NCBI GenBank assembly: GCA_022843625.1
Contig: JALHNH010000009.1
Location: 1 to 64,000, forward strand
DNA length: 64,000 bases
Direction: 5' to 3'
DNA from: Bryobacter sp.
Lineage (GTDB): Bacteria > Acidobacteriota > Terriglobia > Bryobacterales > Bryobacteraceae
The number at the start of each line of letters is the position of its first letter. Position 1 is the first letter of the stretch. The position numbers were made by a program, and so were the translations under genes. Below are positions 8,315 through 18,737 of this stretch, piece by piece. Under the pieces are notes generated by a model, which ran no database searches, was not told where the DNA came from, and saw only the letters and a list, made by a program, of their open reading frames with translations.

Positions 8315-10816
8315 TTAGTGGCGTAGATCTTCGACCGGCTTGGTCGTGAAATCCATGGCACTGGGTGGTACGGGTACCGGTTCACTTTCGAGAGCCAGCT
8401 TCAATACTTCATCCATGTGCGACACAAAGTGCAGCTTCATGTCCCGTTTTACTACATCAGGGATATCGGCAAGATCTTTCTCGTTCTCTTTTGGCAGAAT
8501 CGCTTCGGTGATCCCGTAGCGATGTGCCGCAAGCAACTTCTCTTTCAATCCGCCGATGGCCAACACCTTGCCGCGCAACGTGATTTCACCGGTCATCGCG
8601 ATGTCTCCCCGAACCGGGATCTTCGCAAGAGCGCTTGAAATGGAGGTTGCCAGCGTAATGCCAGCCGAAGGTCCATCTTTCGGAATCGCCCCTTCCGGTA
8701 CGTGTACGTGGATGTCGATGTGGCGGTAGAAATCGCGGGGCAGCCCAAGCTCATGCGAACGGCTTCGCACATAACTCATGGCAGCCTGTGCCGATTCCTG
8801 CATCACGTCGCCCAGCTTACCGGTGGTCGTAAGCTTTCCACGACCTTCAAGGATTGAAACTTCCGTGGTCAGAATTGTGCCACCGACTTCCGTCCAGGCC
8901 AGACCGGTTGTAGAACCAATCTCGTTCTTCTTGTCCCACACCGAGTCCCGAAATTTTTCAGGCCCAAGGAACTCAGTGATGTTCGAATCAGTGATCGTGA
9001 CTTTCTTGAATTCCGCAGGCTGTGTTTCAGTCACTAACGGAGCGGCAGCCACTTCGACAAGTTCCGCCTTTTTGCGGCCCTTCGCCTTCTTGGGCTTCAC
9101 ATCTTCCTGTACTTCTTCAGTCGGCATCGACATCACCACCGACCGTACTACCTTGCGGCAGACATTTCCAACTTCACGTTCGAGGTTACGCACGCCAGAC
9201 TCACGGGTATAGCCATGAATTAAGGCACCAAGACCAGCGTCTTCAAACTCAAGCTGTTCGGTCTTCAGCCCATTACCCTCAAGCTGTTTTGGCACCAGGA
9301 ACCGTTTGGCAATTTCCAGCTTCTCAAGCTCGGTATAGCCCGATAAGCGGATTACTTCCATGCGGTCCTGCAGCGGTGCAGGTATCGTGTGCAACACGTT
9401 GGCGGTAGCGATGAACAATACGTTCGACAAATCGTATTCGACGTCGAGATAGTGATCCTGGAATGATGTATTCTGCGCCGGGTCGAGAACCTCGAGCATG
9501 GCAGCAGATGGATCGCCTCGGAAGTCCATCGACATCTTGTCGATCTCGTCGAGCATAATTACCGGATTCTTCGTCCCGGCTTTCTTCATCATCTGGATGA
9601 TCTGGCCCGGCAAAGCACCAATGTAGGTACGACGATGGCCACGAATCTCGGCTTCATCGCGAACGCCACCCAGCGATAGACGCACAAATTCCCGGCCCGT
9701 CGCCTTGGCAATCGACATGCCTAGGGAAGTCTTGCCTACTCCAGGAGGCCCGACAAAGCAAAGGATCGAACCCTTCGGCTTCTCCACCAACCGGCGCACC
9801 GCGAGAAATTCGAGGATTCGTTCCTTGATTTTCTCAAGTCCATAGTGATCGCTTTCCAGCACCTGCTTGGCGAAGTTCAGATCACGAATTTCCTTTGAAG
9901 CTTTCTTCCACGGCACGGCAAGCAACCAGTCCAGGTAGTTGCGGCTTACCGTGGATTCAGCCGACATCGGGGGCATATTCTCAAGGCGGCGCAATTCGCT
10001 CATGGCCTTTTCAAACGCATCCTTCGGCATCCCTGAAGATTCAATCTTCTTCTTCAGCTCGTCGTATTCGCTCTTCTCGCCGCGGCCCAGTTCTTTCTGG
10101 ATCGCCTTGATCTTTTCGTTGAGGTAATACTCTTTTTGCGCCCGTTCCATCTGGCGTTTTACGCGGCCCTGGATGGTACGGTCTACCTGCAACTTCTCGA
10201 TTTCAATATCGAGCATTTCGGCGACACGGGTGAGACGATCGATTGGGTCGAATATCTCAAGTAATTCCTGCTTCTCTTCGATCGTCAACTGCAAGTTCGC
10301 GCCGACAGTATCAGCCAGCTTGCCTGGATCATCAGGGCGGATCGCCGCCACCATGGTTTCGTAGTTGAGGTTCTGGCTCAGCTTGACATACTGCTCAAAC
10401 TGGGTGGTCACCCGGCTCACCAGCGCATCCAGTTGTGGACCGCCTTCAATGCGGAACGAACTGGTCTTTACAACGGCGCGGAAGAACCCGTCCTCGTCGC
10501 TCACGCTGATTACCTTGCCACGTTCCACACCTTCAACCAGCACCTTGATGTTGCCATCGGGCTGCTTCAGGCTCTGCACGATATTCGCTACAGTGCCAAC
10601 ACTGAAAATATCGTCTGGACGCGGCTCATCGATTGAGGCGTCATGCTGTGTGGCAAGGAAAATCTGCTTTCCCGTCGCATTGGCCTCTTCAAGTGCGCGA
10701 ACACTCGACTCCCGGCCAACCACAAAGGGAGTCATCATATGCGGGAAGATGACCACGTCCCGGATCGGCATCATAGGAAGCCGTTTTGTGTCTGATCGTT
10801 CTTTGGATGCCAACAT
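8315..10816 (-). CDS. lon: ATP-dependent protease La (Lon)
   Basis: Cytosolic AAA+ serine protease that degrades misfolded and regulatory proteins. With the ATG at 10816 it has 833 residues; an upstream TTG would add nine, but AAGAGAA before the ATG favours the shorter form. The N-terminal substrate-binding domain starts [19 protein letters not shown], followed by a helical linker ([20 protein letters not shown]), Walker A GPPGVGKT at 356-363 and Walker [11 protein letters not shown]. The protease domain has catalytic Ser in [10 protein letters not shown] (S717) and catalytic Lys in [10 protein letters not shown] (K760). Between the AAA+ and protease domains (about 571-603) is a Lys/Ala/Glu-rich stretch ([20 protein letters not shown]) that looks like an extra linker. 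It lies downstream of clpX with about 100 bases between. Confidence 0.98.
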   Translation of the reverse strand: MLASKERSDTKRLPMMPIRDVVIFPHMMTPFVVGRESSVRALEEANATGKQIFLATQHDASIDEPRPDDIFSVGTVANIVQSLKQPDGNIKVLVEGVERGKVISVSDEDGFFRAVVKTSSFRIEGGPQLDALVSRVTTQFEQYVKLSQNLNYETMVAAIRPDDPGKLADTVGANLQLTIEEKQELLEIFDPIDRLTRVAEMLDIEIEKLQVDRTIQGRVKRQMERAQKEYYLNEKIKAIQKELGRGEKSEYDELKKKIESSGMPKDAFEKAMSELRRLENMPPMSAESTVSRNYLDWLLAVPWKKASKEIRDLNFAKQVLESDHYGLEKIKERILEFLAVRRLVEKPKGSILCFVGPPGVGKTSLGMSIAKATGREFVRLSLGGVRDEAEIRGHRRTYIGALPGQIIQMMKKAGTKNPVIMLDEIDKMSMDFRGDPSAAMLEVLDPAQNTSFQDHYLDVEYDLSNVLFIATANVLHTIPAPLQDRMEVIRLSGYTELEKLEIAKRFLVPKQLEGNGLKTEQLEFEDAGLGALIHGYTRESGVRNLEREVGNVCRKVVRSVVMSMPTEEVQEDVKPKKAKGRKKAELVEVAAAPLVTETQPAEFKKVTITDSNITEFLGPEKFRDSVWDKKNEIGSTTGLAWTEVGGTILTTEVSILEGRGKLTTTGKLGDVMQESAQAAMSYVRSRSHELGLPRDFYRHIDIHVHVPEGAIPKDGPSAGITLATSISSALAKIPVRGDIAMTGEITLRGKVLAIGGLKEKLLAAHRYGITEAILPKENEKDLADIPDVVKRDMKLHFVSHMDEVLKLALESEPVPVPPSAMDFTTKPVEDLRH

Positions 10817-10920
10817 AGTTCTCTTGTTTCTAATGACGCGCAATATGGCAAAGAAGATTCCTTACCAAGCCCTAAACCTTCGACTAGTTCTCTTGCCGGA
10901 TGATGATTTCCAGGCTGTCT

Positions 10921-12207
10921 TCAACCAGCTTTTTCCAGAACTGCCAGGTTGATCTTTTGATTCATCACCATTTCTTTGGTGACCAAAAACTCCCTGATCT
11001 TTTTCTGACTCGGGATGTAATACATCAGGTCGAGCATCAACTCTTCCATGATCATCCGCAGCCCGCGGGCTCCGACTTTGCGCTCGAGTGCAAGTGCAGC
11101 AATCGCCTCGAGGGCATCGTCGTTGAACTTTAGTCTAACATTTTCATACTCAAACGACTTCTGGTACTGCTTCACCAGAGCGTTCTTCGGCTTGGTCAGA
11201 ATCTGCACCAGCGCCTCTTTTGTCAAGTCCTCAAGAATGGCCACGACCGGCAGCCGCCCGATGAATTCCGGAATAAATCCAGCCTTGATCAGGTCCATTG
11301 GCTGGCATTGCTGCAACAACTCGTTGTCGCGCTTGCTGCCTGCCGGCACAACCGGAAAACGGATTTCTTTTTCGCTGGTCTCCTCGTTCTGATTCGAGAA
11401 GCCAATCTGCTTACGGCCCACGCGGCGAGAAATGATCTTCTCCAGGCCTACAAAGGCCCCACCACAGATAAAAAGGATGTTGGTCGTATCCACAGGGGTA
11501 AACTCCTGGTGCGGATGCTTGCGACCTCCCTGTGGGGGCACATTTGCAATCGTGCCCTCGAGAATCTTCAGCAGCGCCTGCTGCACACCCTCTCCGCTGA
11601 CATCGCGCGTGATCGAGGGGTTCTCGTCCTTGCGGCCGATCTTGTCGATTTCGTCGACATAGATAATGCCCTGCTGCGCGCGCTGAACATCCCAATCCGC
11701 ATTCTGCAGGAGACGAAGGATGATATTTTCCACGTCCTCGCCAACATATCCTGCTTCAGTCAGCGTAGTCGCATCGACGATCGCAAACGGGACATCGAGA
11801 ATCCGGGCCAGCGTCTGAGCCAGCAGCGTCTTGCCGGTGCCAGTAGGCCCAATCAGCAGGATGTTGCTCTTTTGCAGTTCAACGTCGCCAGACCGGGTTT
11901 TGTTCAGGTGGATTCGCTTGTAGTGGTTGTAAACAGCAACCGCCAGCTTCTTCTTCACCGGCTCTTGCCCGATCACAAACTGCTCAAGAAAATCGCGAAT
12001 CTCAAAGGGCTTTGGAAGCTTGTTTGGAGCGCTGTAGGCGCTATCCTGCTTGTCGTCTTCAAGGATCGAATTGCAAACAGCGATGCACTCATCGCAGATA
12101 TAGGCCCGAGGATAGTCGCTAGGCGACGATATTAATTTGCCGACAACATCCTGGCTCTTATGACAAAAAGAGCACCGGAGCGCGTCATCAGATCCAGTTC
12201 GCTTCAC
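10921..12207 (-). CDS. clpX: ATP-dependent Clp protease ATP-binding subunit ClpX
   Basis: AAA+ unfoldase that recognises tagged substrates and feeds them to ClpP. The GTG at 12207 is preferred over a codon 45 bases upstream because GGGAGAA precedes it at good spacing and the product then begins [15 protein letters not shown], as in other ClpX proteins. A possible TACAAT -10 at 12256-12251 would also place the longer start outside the transcript. It has 428 residues. The zinc-binding domain uses C12, C15, C38 and C41. Further on are Walker [13 protein letters not shown], the pore loop GYVGED, Walker B VDEIDKI and the RKH-type region RKHPHQEF. No clpP or tig gene lies upstream, where they are common; lon follows instead. 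Confidence 0.97.
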   Translation of the reverse strand: MKRTGSDDALRCSFCHKSQDVVGKLISSPSDYPRAYICDECIAVCNSILEDDKQDSAYSAPNKLPKPFEIRDFLEQFVIGQEPVKKKLAVAVYNHYKRIHLNKTRSGDVELQKSNILLIGPTGTGKTLLAQTLARILDVPFAIVDATTLTEAGYVGEDVENIILRLLQNADWDVQRAQQGIIYVDEIDKIGRKDENPSITRDVSGEGVQQALLKILEGTIANVPPQGGRKHPHQEFTPVDTTNILFICGGAFVGLEKIISRRVGRKQIGFSNQNEETSEKEIRFPVVPAGSKRDNELLQQCQPMDLIKAGFIPEFIGRLPVVAILEDLTKEALVQILTKPKNALVKQYQKSFEYENVRLKFNDDALEAIAALALERKVGARGLRMIMEELMLDLMYYIPSQKKIREFLVTKEMVMNQKINLAVLEKAG

Positions 12208-12336
12208 TATGTGTTTCTCCCAGGAGGGCCGAGCCTTACAGCTCCCCCTCATTGTATCAGCGGTACACTCGCATTTACCGCCGGAAAAAATCCTGCCTAT
12301 TTTTCGGTAATAGTATTACTATATCCGAGATTTCCC

Positions 12337-13227
12337 TTAGACGGAATAACGGTCCAGAAAGCGTTTCGCTGCCTGTACGCCCATAAACTCCGTCATCCGG
12401 GTGCCTTCATACTCGATGCCGATCCAGTTCGGTTTGCCACCTTCACCATAGCCAGCCTTTGCCACAATCTGAATCATCCGGTCCATATCGATGGTCGTTT
12501 CCTTCCCATCGGCTCCAAACTCAAAGCATTTGAAGCTCACAGCTTTGGCATATGGCATCAATTTAGACACTGCTTCATACTTATCGACACCTTTTGGAAA
12601 ATTCCCGAAATCAGGCAGAGTTCCAAAATTCGGCAGATTCACCATCTTCATCAAGCGGGCTAGAATATCCGGATTCGAAGACAGCCCACCATGATTCTCG
12701 ATTGCCACGCTGATTCCATTTTGCTTCGCGTACTCGCAGATGCGAGTAAAACTCTCCTGGCAGCACTTTAGAAATTCGCCAATCTCACCCTCGGTCCTGG
12801 CTTCTTTTTCCGCATACATATTCATACGGATTGCATGACAACCCAGTTCTGCAGCGTAGTCTACCCATTTGCGATGCAGATCGGCCGCCTTAAGTCGTTC
12901 TTTCTGCTCGGAATGGCCCATGCTGCCCTCGCCGTCACACATGATCAGAACACCGTCGACACCAAACTTCTTCATATTGGCCTTCAATCTGCCAAGGTAG
13001 TACTGCGTCGGGGCCTCCCAAAGCGTATTTACAAATTCAATCCCGCTAATCCCAAATTGCTCCCTGGCAATTTGCGGGAACTCAAGATTCGTCATCATTT
13101 GCGAACGAATCGACTTGTGAAGACTCCACTCAGCGAGCGAAGTACGAAACCGTCCATTTTGAGCCCGCAGCGCCGGGCAGATCCCTGGCATTGCCGCAGA
13201 GAAGGCGAGGATTTGTCGGCGTGTCAT
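12337..13227 (-). CDS. secreted sugar phosphate isomerase/epimerase-like TIM-barrel protein
   Basis: 296 residues with a twin-arginine-like N-terminus (MTRRQILAFSAAMPG, then ALRAQ as a possible cleavage site), so export by the Tat system is likely. The rest fits the xylose isomerase-like TIM barrel (AP endonuclease 2 superfamily): FGISGIEFVNTLWEAP near the first strand, VDGVLIMCDGEGSMG, the metal-site type segment ISVAIENHGGLSSNPD and the end NWIGIEYEGTRMTEFMGV. Members act on sugars or inositols as isomerases, epimerases or dehydratases; the substrate cannot be assigned. It is a single gene, divergent from the secreted paralogue pair, whose longest possible ORF would overlap its start codon. 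Confidence 0.85.
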   Translation of the reverse strand: MTRRQILAFSAAMPGICPALRAQNGRFRTSLAEWSLHKSIRSQMMTNLEFPQIAREQFGISGIEFVNTLWEAPTQYYLGRLKANMKKFGVDGVLIMCDGEGSMGHSEQKERLKAADLHRKWVDYAAELGCHAIRMNMYAEKEARTEGEIGEFLKCCQESFTRICEYAKQNGISVAIENHGGLSSNPDILARLMKMVNLPNFGTLPDFGNFPKGVDKYEAVSKLMPYAKAVSFKCFEFGADGKETTIDMDRMIQIVAKAGYGEGGKPNWIGIEYEGTRMTEFMGVQAAKRFLDRYSV

Positions 13228-13243
13228 GGCTTCAGCATATCGT

Positions 13244-13897
13244 ATGAAGTTTATGCAGCTAAATGCGTTTCGCGGCGTCCTATTATTAATGTCTTTCTTT
13301 GGCCGATTCTGTATCGCCTCGCTTTTTGTCCTCTCCCTCGCGTCGGCTCAGTCGTCCACCGTACTTCCCAAAGAGATCGAATGGAAGTCGGTCACTTCCG
13401 AGCAACGCTGGCAAATCTACCGCGACAAGACTTTTTCCAGCCCCGGTGCATACTTCCGTGCTTTCGGATCCGCTTCTGGCGACCAGCTGAATGATCGCCC
13501 GGTCGAATGGCAACAGGGTCTGAAGGGCTATTCTCAGCGTGTGGGCCAACGCTTTGTCACATTTACGATGCAGGATTCCGTCGAAGCGGGCCTATCGGCT
13601 GCGGCTGGCTACGATCCGCGATACGTGCGTTGCAAATGCACAGGGGCTGGCGCCCGGTTCAGTCACGCTTTCAAAATGAATTTCCTCACCTTGAACAAAG
13701 AAGGGAAGAAGGTCTTCGACTGGCCAAAATTCGCCGGGGCCTACGGTGCTGGCATCGTCTCAACCACTTGGGTAAGCGAGTACAAGTGGAGCGCCCAGGG
13801 TCTTCAGGCTGGCAATTCGCAGCTCTACTTCGGGGTTCTCTTTAATGTCATTCGAGAATTCGGCCCAGAATTTAAGCGTGCATTCAAGAAAAAGTGA
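13244..13897 (+). CDS. secreted protein of unknown function, CKC-motif family, copy 1
   Basis: I do not recognise this family. The start is uncertain: an ATG at 13226 would overlap the divergent gene's start codon, so the ATG at 13244 is used; one at 13289 gives the neatest signal peptide (MSFFGRFCIASLFVLSLASA). The mature part is about 190 residues, basic and without repeats. It contains the block SPGAYFRAF, a Gln/Gly stretch (QGLKGYSQRVGQRF), then AGYDPRYVRCKCTGAG with a CxC pair, and WSAQGLQAGNSQLYFG near the end, closing with a Lys-rich tail. The next gene encodes a clear paralogue and overlaps it by four bases, so the two are translationally coupled. Periplasmic or outer-membrane association is an inference from the signal peptide only. 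Confidence 0.75.
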   Translation: MKFMQLNAFRGVLLLMSFFGRFCIASLFVLSLASAQSSTVLPKEIEWKSVTSEQRWQIYRDKTFSSPGAYFRAFGSASGDQLNDRPVEWQQGLKGYSQRVGQRFVTFTMQDSVEAGLSAAAGYDPRYVRCKCTGAGARFSHAFKMNFLTLNKEGKKVFDWPKFAGAYGAGIVSTTWVSEYKWSAQGLQAGNSQLYFGVLFNVIREFGPEFKRAFKKK

Positions 13898-14601
13898 TTT
13901 ATCCTAAGATGACTTTGTTTTTCCTTATTCCCATGCTGTTTCTCGCAGTCTCTGGATTGGCTCAGGATGCAGCGAACATTACCAAGCCAAGTCAAGCCGA
14001 CTTGTTGGTAGGAACCCGTGTTCCCAGGGGCATGACTTGGAGTACGCCCACCAAAGAGGAACGGTTGCGTGTCCTTTGGCGTGGTCTCGCTCTGAGCCCC
14101 GGTGCATACATCCGCTCTACCTTCACTGCGACATCGCACCACCTCGACAACAAACCCAAGGACTTCGGCCAAGGTTGGGGTGCTTACGCCAAGCGCAATC
14201 TCAACAGCTTTGCCACATTCTCCTTACAGGATGTTGCATCGGAAGGTCTGGCAGCCGCAACAGGCTATGAAATGCGCTACATCCAGTGCAAATGCACCAA
14301 GGTGCTGCCCCGAATCAAGCACGCCCTCTGGTTCAATCTGGTTACGTACAATCGCGAAGGCAAGACGGTCGTGAACTGGCCCAACATCGCCGGAAGCTAT
14401 AGCGTTGGAATGCTCTCTACTGCCTACACGCCAAACCAGAAGTGGTCCGCTCAGGGCATCCAGATGGGCAACAGCGCGATGGCCTTCGGATTCGTTTCCT
14501 CGCTCCTGCAGGAGTTCACACCAGGCAGGCTACTAAGATTCAGGAAGAAGAAGACTACAAAAGAGGCGATACTTCCTCCGCCTGTCGAGATTAGTAATTG
14601 A
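13894..14601 (+). CDS. secreted protein of unknown function, CKC-motif family, copy 2
   Basis: Paralogue of the preceding gene. The GTG at 13894 overlaps the upstream stop (GTGA); an ATG at 13909 is an alternative and starts directly with the signal peptide MTLFFLIPMLFLAVSGLAQ. Shared blocks, in order, are LSPGAYIRSTF, GQGWGAYAKRNLNSFATFSL, ATGYEMRYIQCKCTKVLPR (same CKC pair), FNLVTYNREGKTVVNWPNIA and WSAQGIQMGNSAMAFGF, and both proteins end in a basic tail (RFRKKK). The conservation of the cysteine pair and of Trp, Tyr and Gly residues suggests a shared fold under selection. Function unknown. The gene ends 68 bases before the convergent HAD phosphatase gene. Confidence 0.78.
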   Translation: MIYPKMTLFFLIPMLFLAVSGLAQDAANITKPSQADLLVGTRVPRGMTWSTPTKEERLRVLWRGLALSPGAYIRSTFTATSHHLDNKPKDFGQGWGAYAKRNLNSFATFSLQDVASEGLAAATGYEMRYIQCKCTKVLPRIKHALWFNLVTYNREGKTVVNWPNIAGSYSVGMLSTAYTPNQKWSAQGIQMGNSAMAFGFVSSLLQEFTPGRLLRFRKKKTTKEAILPPPVEISN

Positions 14602-14668
14602 AACGGATTTTTGCCCGCAAGAAGAAGGCGCTTAATGCAATCGCCCGAAGCAAGTAGCCGAATCCAGC

Positions 14669-15310
14669 TTAGCCAGCAACCAGCCCCGGCAACGAATCCA
14701 GCCAATAGTCCGGCTCACAGGCTCGCAATTCTTCTGGCTTCCCATACCCATAGCTGACAGCACAAACCTTCACCCCGGCAGCCTTCGCAGCTATAATATC
14801 GGGCACTGAATCCCCAATCATTAAACATTCCCCGGGCCCTACACCCAGCCCCGCCATAGCTCGCTGCAACACCTCAGGCTTCGGCTTACTAGGAAACCCA
14901 TCCGTCCCCTGGACATGCTGAAAGTATGCAATCAACCCAAACTTCGTCAGTATATTACTAGCGGTAAGAGTGCTCTTGGTAGTCGCAGTAGTCTTAAGTC
15001 CCCCCAGCTTTCCCAGCGTTTCCGCGACACCCGCATAAAGCACCGTTTCAGTATGTCCCCGCGACAAATAGATCTCTCGATAGTCCTGAATCCACGCCTC
15101 TACCTGCTCAGGCGACGCCTCTGGAAACAATTCACCGAACAGATCCACCAGATGGCGGCCAATGAACGTTCTCAAGTATTCAAAAGGCACATCAGGCCGC
15201 GAAGTACGGCTCAAAACGCTGGAAACCGCCCCACAAATATCGGGGGCGGAGTCTAGCAAAGTACCGTCAACATCAAATAGATAAGCCCGAAAGGGCGGAA
15301 TTGCAGCCAC
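14669..15310 (-). CDS. HAD-superfamily hydrolase, phosphoglycolate phosphatase-like
   Basis: 213-residue cytosolic phosphatase of HAD subfamily IA. Motif I is FDVDGTLLDS (Asp nucleophile at 12 and general acid Asp at 14), with a helical cap following (EYLRTFIGRHLVDLFGELFPE). Motif II is the T/S in KTTATTKSTL, motif III the lysine in FPSKPKPEVLQ, and motif IV GDSVPDIIAAKAAG with the usual acidic pair. It resembles Gph and PpaX, which dephosphorylate 2-phosphoglycolate or pyrophosphate; substrate is not fixed by sequence. The ATG at 15310 comes 4 bases after the ftsH stop, so it is the last gene of a tilS-ftsH-HAD run on the minus strand. Confidence 0.88.
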   Translation of the reverse strand: MAAIPPFRAYLFDVDGTLLDSAPDICGAVSSVLSRTSRPDVPFEYLRTFIGRHLVDLFGELFPEASPEQVEAWIQDYREIYLSRGHTETVLYAGVAETLGKLGGLKTTATTKSTLTASNILTKFGLIAYFQHVQGTDGFPSKPKPEVLQRAMAGLGVGPGECLMIGDSVPDIIAAKAAGVKVCAVSYGYGKPEELRACEPDYWLDSLPGLVAG

Positions 15311-15314
15311 TGCC

Positions 15315-17237
15315 TTATGCTGGGCTGGAACCCGGCGTCAGGCCCTGATTCGGTCGGATCGCGGTATCCGGGCGCAACACCTGCTGCGTCTGGCCGTCGG
15401 TATTGTTCGGCTTGTTGTTTGAAGTCGAGCGTGACGAAGTCGGCAGCTCTTCTCCGGCGATCAACTTCAGCACCTCAGCGCCATCGAGGATCTCGCGCTC
15501 AAGCAATGCCTCGGCAATGCGGATCACAGCATCCCGGTTGCCATCGATCAAGGTCTTGGCAACCTGATAGCCCTGCTCCACCAGACCACGCACTTCGCCG
15601 TCGATGGAAACTGCGGTCGATTCTGAATAATCGCGATGCTGTGCGATCTCGCGACCAAGGAAGATCTGTTCTTCCTTCTTGCCAAAGCTCAGCGGACCAA
15701 GCTTACTCATGCCCCACTCACAAACCATCCGGCGAGCCATCTCAGTAGCACGCTCGATGTCGTTGGACGCTCCAGCCGTCTTCAGGCCCAGGAAAGTTTC
15801 ATCCGCCACTCGCCCGGCCATGGCCGTAGCAATCTGGGCTTCGCACTGTTCCTTCGAGATATCATTGCGATCCTGCGTCGGCAGGTACATCGTTACACCC
15901 AGCGCCATTCCGCGCGGAATGATCGAAACCTTGTGTACGGGATCGGAATTTGGCAGCAACGCACCCACCAGGGCATGTCCTGCTTCGTGATAGGCCGTGT
16001 GCTTCTTCTCTTCTTCGGTGATAAACATCGAGCGGCGCTCGACACCCATCATCACTTTGTCCTTGGCCACCTCAAAGTCGGTCATGGCCACAACTTTGCG
16101 ATTCTGGCGAGCGGCAATCAGTGCCGCTTCGTTTACCAGATTCGCGAGGTCTGCACCGGCAAATCCGGGGCAACCACGGGCAATTACGCTTAATTCCACA
16201 TCATCAGAGAGCGGAATCTTCTTTGTGTGTACCTTCAAAATCTGTTCGCGCCCCTTCACATCCGGCCGACCTACTACTACGCGGCGATCAAAGCGGCCTG
16301 GGCGCAACAACGCCGGGTCCAGCACGTCAGGGCGGTTGGAGGCGGCAATCAAGATAACGCCTTCGTTCGATTCAAATCCGTCCATCTCGACCAACAACTG
16401 GTTCAGCGTCTGCTCGCGCTCATCGTGACCACCGCCTAATCCGGCACCGCGATGACGGCCCACAGCGTCGATTTCGTCAATAAAGATGATGCAGGGAGCA
16501 TTCTTCTTGCCCTGTTCAAACAAATCGCGAACACGGCTCGCGCCCACGCCGACAAACATCTCGACAAAGTCAGAGCCGGAGATCGAGAAGAAAGGCACAT
16601 TGGCTTCACCCGCAATTGCGCGGGCCAGCAAAGTCTTACCCGTACCAGGCGAACCTACCAGCAGCACACCCTTAGGGATGCGGCCACCCAGCTTCTGGAA
16701 CTTCTGCGGCTCACGCAGAAACTCAATAATTTCCTGCAGTTCTTCCTTGGCTTCTTCAACACCGGCAACGTCCTTGAAGGTTACCTTCTTTTGCTGCGAG
16801 CTATGGAGTTTCGCGCGGCTCTTGCCAAAGCTCATGGCCTTGTTGCCGCCGCTTTGCATCTGCCGCATCATGAATATCCAAAAGCCGAGCAGCAGGATAA
16901 ACGGAGCCGTCTGAAAGATCAGGCTTAGAATCCCGTTCGAGCCGGTGTCCTTGATGTCGATGTTGACACCCTTCTCACGCAAAATCTTGAACAGGTCGGG
17001 GTACATCGCGGGTACGGTCGTCTTCAGTCCAGACCCGTCCTCACGGTAGATCCCGTGCACTTCTGTTCCAGTAATCGCGACACTTTTCACGCGGTTGCTT
17101 TCAACCTGCTGCATGAAGTCGCTAAATGTCACTTGCGCGTCCGCTTTTTTATTTCCGGTTCGGACGACGACGAATATGAGGGACACCACACAAATGATGA
17201 CCACCCAAAATATAACCGACTTGACGTTGGAGTTCAT
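15315..17237 (-). CDS. ftsH: ATP-dependent zinc metalloprotease FtsH
   Basis: Membrane-bound AAA+ protease that removes damaged membrane proteins and unstable regulators. It has 640 residues. Membrane segments lie at 7-26 and about 102-123, with a periplasmic domain between them. Walker A is GSPGTGKT at 195-202, the pore motif is FVG (MFVGVG), Walker B is [10 protein letters not shown], and the second region of homology is [12 protein letters not shown]. The zinc site HEAGH is at 417-421. The tail is Ser/Asn/Thr/Gln-rich, as often found. AAGGTAAG precedes the ATG. It follows tilS by 75 bases on the same strand, an arrangement also known from other bacteria. Confidence 0.98.
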   Translation of the reverse strand: MNSNVKSVIFWVVIICVVSLIFVVVRTGNKKADAQVTFSDFMQQVESNRVKSVAITGTEVHGIYREDGSGLKTTVPAMYPDLFKILREKGVNIDIKDTGSNGILSLIFQTAPFILLLGFWIFMMRQMQSGGNKAMSFGKSRAKLHSSQQKKVTFKDVAGVEEAKEELQEIIEFLREPQKFQKLGGRIPKGVLLVGSPGTGKTLLARAIAGEANVPFFSISGSDFVEMFVGVGASRVRDLFEQGKKNAPCIIFIDEIDAVGRHRGAGLGGGHDEREQTLNQLLVEMDGFESNEGVILIAASNRPDVLDPALLRPGRFDRRVVVGRPDVKGREQILKVHTKKIPLSDDVELSVIARGCPGFAGADLANLVNEAALIAARQNRKVVAMTDFEVAKDKVMMGVERRSMFITEEEKKHTAYHEAGHALVGALLPNSDPVHKVSIIPRGMALGVTMYLPTQDRNDISKEQCEAQIATAMAGRVADETFLGLKTAGASNDIERATEMARRMVCEWGMSKLGPLSFGKKEEQIFLGREIAQHRDYSESTAVSIDGEVRGLVEQGYQVAKTLIDGNRDAVIRIAEALLEREILDGAEVLKLIAGEELPTSSRSTSNNKPNNTDGQTQQVLRPDTAIRPNQGLTPGSSPA

Positions 17238-17312
17238 TCTTACCTTACAGACGTAAACAATTCGTTACTTGATTCACCTTATGCCAGATTCTAGTGAGAT
17301 CTAGCCAATCGG

Positions 17313-18680
17313 CTAGCTCCCCAAGCCCTGCGTCCATTTTATTCGCAACGCAGTCCGGGTATCCGGTCTGACAGCAAAATCTGCAGTAGGGCCAAATTCA
17401 CCGACCCACACAGGCAGATCCCCTAGGACAACTATCGGCCAGGCACGCCGCCGCCATAAGGGAATCCGGTGTTTTTGAAACAGTTCTTTCACCTTTTCAG
17501 GTTCAGTACTTTCACCCCGGACTAAAGAGTCCCCTGGCCGCCAGTTCCGCAACTCCAGACGCCGTTCCGCATCCACAGCCGCAAAAAGCCTGTCCCAGTC
17601 TAGACTCCCGCCACTTTCATTATAGTTACATCCAGGGTCAACTGTGCTCACTACGATTCCCGCCCCCTCTGGTACTATCACTTTCCCCGGCACTGGAAAG
17701 TCCACCCGGAAATTCCGCTCAGGCATCGCACGCAACGATTCCAACCGGATCACCCGCAACAATCCAAAGCTCCGCATCAAATCGAGTCCCGGCACCTGAA
17801 TCCGCCCATTTCCTTCTTTTTCGTCACACAAACGCAACGCAGCTTCGATGTGGGCGAATTCGATTTCACGCAAATCCCCCTTCACCCGCTCGATCAAAGC
17901 ACGCATCAACCGCCGCCGCAAACCAAGCGCCTCCCCACAAAACTTCGAGCAATCCAGCACCACCCTTTCCCCCTCACAAAACACCATTACTTCCAGCCGA
18001 TCCCGCACAATTCCATCGATCCACGCCGAATCGTCCCAAACAATTTCGGCCAGATTCCCGAGGGCCCGCTCCACTTCGGGGTTTAACTCTCTTCGCAGCA
18101 GCGGCAGCAGTTCATGCCGGATCCAGTTCCGCCGGTACCCAAGGTCCAGGTTCGATAAATCCTCGCGCCAGGCAATCTCCCGCGATTTAAGCCAGGCCCG
18201 AATCTCCCCTCTACCCGCTTCCAGCAAAGGCCGATAAACCCGGCCATCGACCACAGGCGAAATCCCGGCCAGCCCATCGGGCCCAGTTCCCCGAACAAGG
18301 CGAAACAAAACAGTCTCCGCCTGATCCTCCCGGGTATGTCCAGTCAGAACGACATCAACGCCACACCGGGAAAACCACTCATACCGCAAGCGCCGCAACT
18401 CCTCCTCGGATCGCCCCTCCGGCACAACCCGCTCAACAAGCAGCTCGCAACCCAAGCGAAAAGCCAGATCCCGAACGCAAGATTCATCCAAATCACTCTC
18501 GATACCCCGCAAGCCGTAGTTCATGTGCAAAAGCGTGATCGAAGAAAAACACTCCCGAGCCAAACAAGCCAGAGCAACGGAATCCCCACCCCCGCTAACA
18601 GCAACACCCACCCGCTGCGCCCCCGCCAGCACCGGATACCGCCGTACAAACTCGAAGAAAGATTCCACCAACACCATCAT
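17313..18680 (-). CDS. tilS: tRNA(Ile)-lysidine synthase TilS
   Basis: Modifies the wobble cytidine of tRNA-Ile2 (anticodon CAU) to lysidine using lysine and ATP, changing both codon and amino-acid identity. It has 455 residues. The PP-loop motif SGGGDS is at 29-34, followed by HMNYGLRG, the TGHTREDQAETVLFRLVRG segment and REDLSNLDLGYRRNWIRHEL, all characteristic of TilS. The C-terminal region with NWRPGDSL and KVKELFQKHRIPLWRR matches the TilS substrate-binding domain. Two ATG codons in tandem (18680, 18677) are possible starts. It is divergent from the Ig-repeat protein gene, with 57 bases between. Confidence 0.95.
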   Translation of the reverse strand: MMVLVESFFEFVRRYPVLAGAQRVGVAVSGGGDSVALACLARECFSSITLLHMNYGLRGIESDLDESCVRDLAFRLGCELLVERVVPEGRSEEELRRLRYEWFSRCGVDVVLTGHTREDQAETVLFRLVRGTGPDGLAGISPVVDGRVYRPLLEAGRGEIRAWLKSREIAWREDLSNLDLGYRRNWIRHELLPLLRRELNPEVERALGNLAEIVWDDSAWIDGIVRDRLEVMVFCEGERVVLDCSKFCGEALGLRRRLMRALIERVKGDLREIEFAHIEAALRLCDEKEGNGRIQVPGLDLMRSFGLLRVIRLESLRAMPERNFRVDFPVPGKVIVPEGAGIVVSTVDPGCNYNESGGSLDWDRLFAAVDAERRLELRNWRPGDSLVRGESTEPEKVKELFQKHRIPLWRRRAWPIVVLGDLPVWVGEFGPTADFAVRPDTRTALRIKWTQGLGS

Positions 18681-18737
18681 CCAAGAAAACAGTCAGCGAG
18701 GAAACACAATCGATTCCCCCTCTCTCAAGAAGGCGAG

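Noticed and set aside
11308..12135. 275-codon plus-strand open frame
   Set aside because: Antisense to clpX, which is certain; a by-product of GC-rich codon structure.
12301..12336. Small inverted repeat (TAATAGTATTACTA region) between clpX and the isomerase-like gene
   Set aside because: Short and AT-rich, with no loop or T-tract suited to a terminator; might be an operator, but nothing supports it.
8259..12336. CIRCE or other heat-shock operator near lon and clpX
   Set aside because: No TTAGCACTC-N9-GAGTGCTAA-like inverted repeat found in the gaps.
18336..18737. 5' extension of the Ig-repeat protein
   Set aside because: Antisense to tilS and before a clear ribosome-binding site and signal peptide at 18738.
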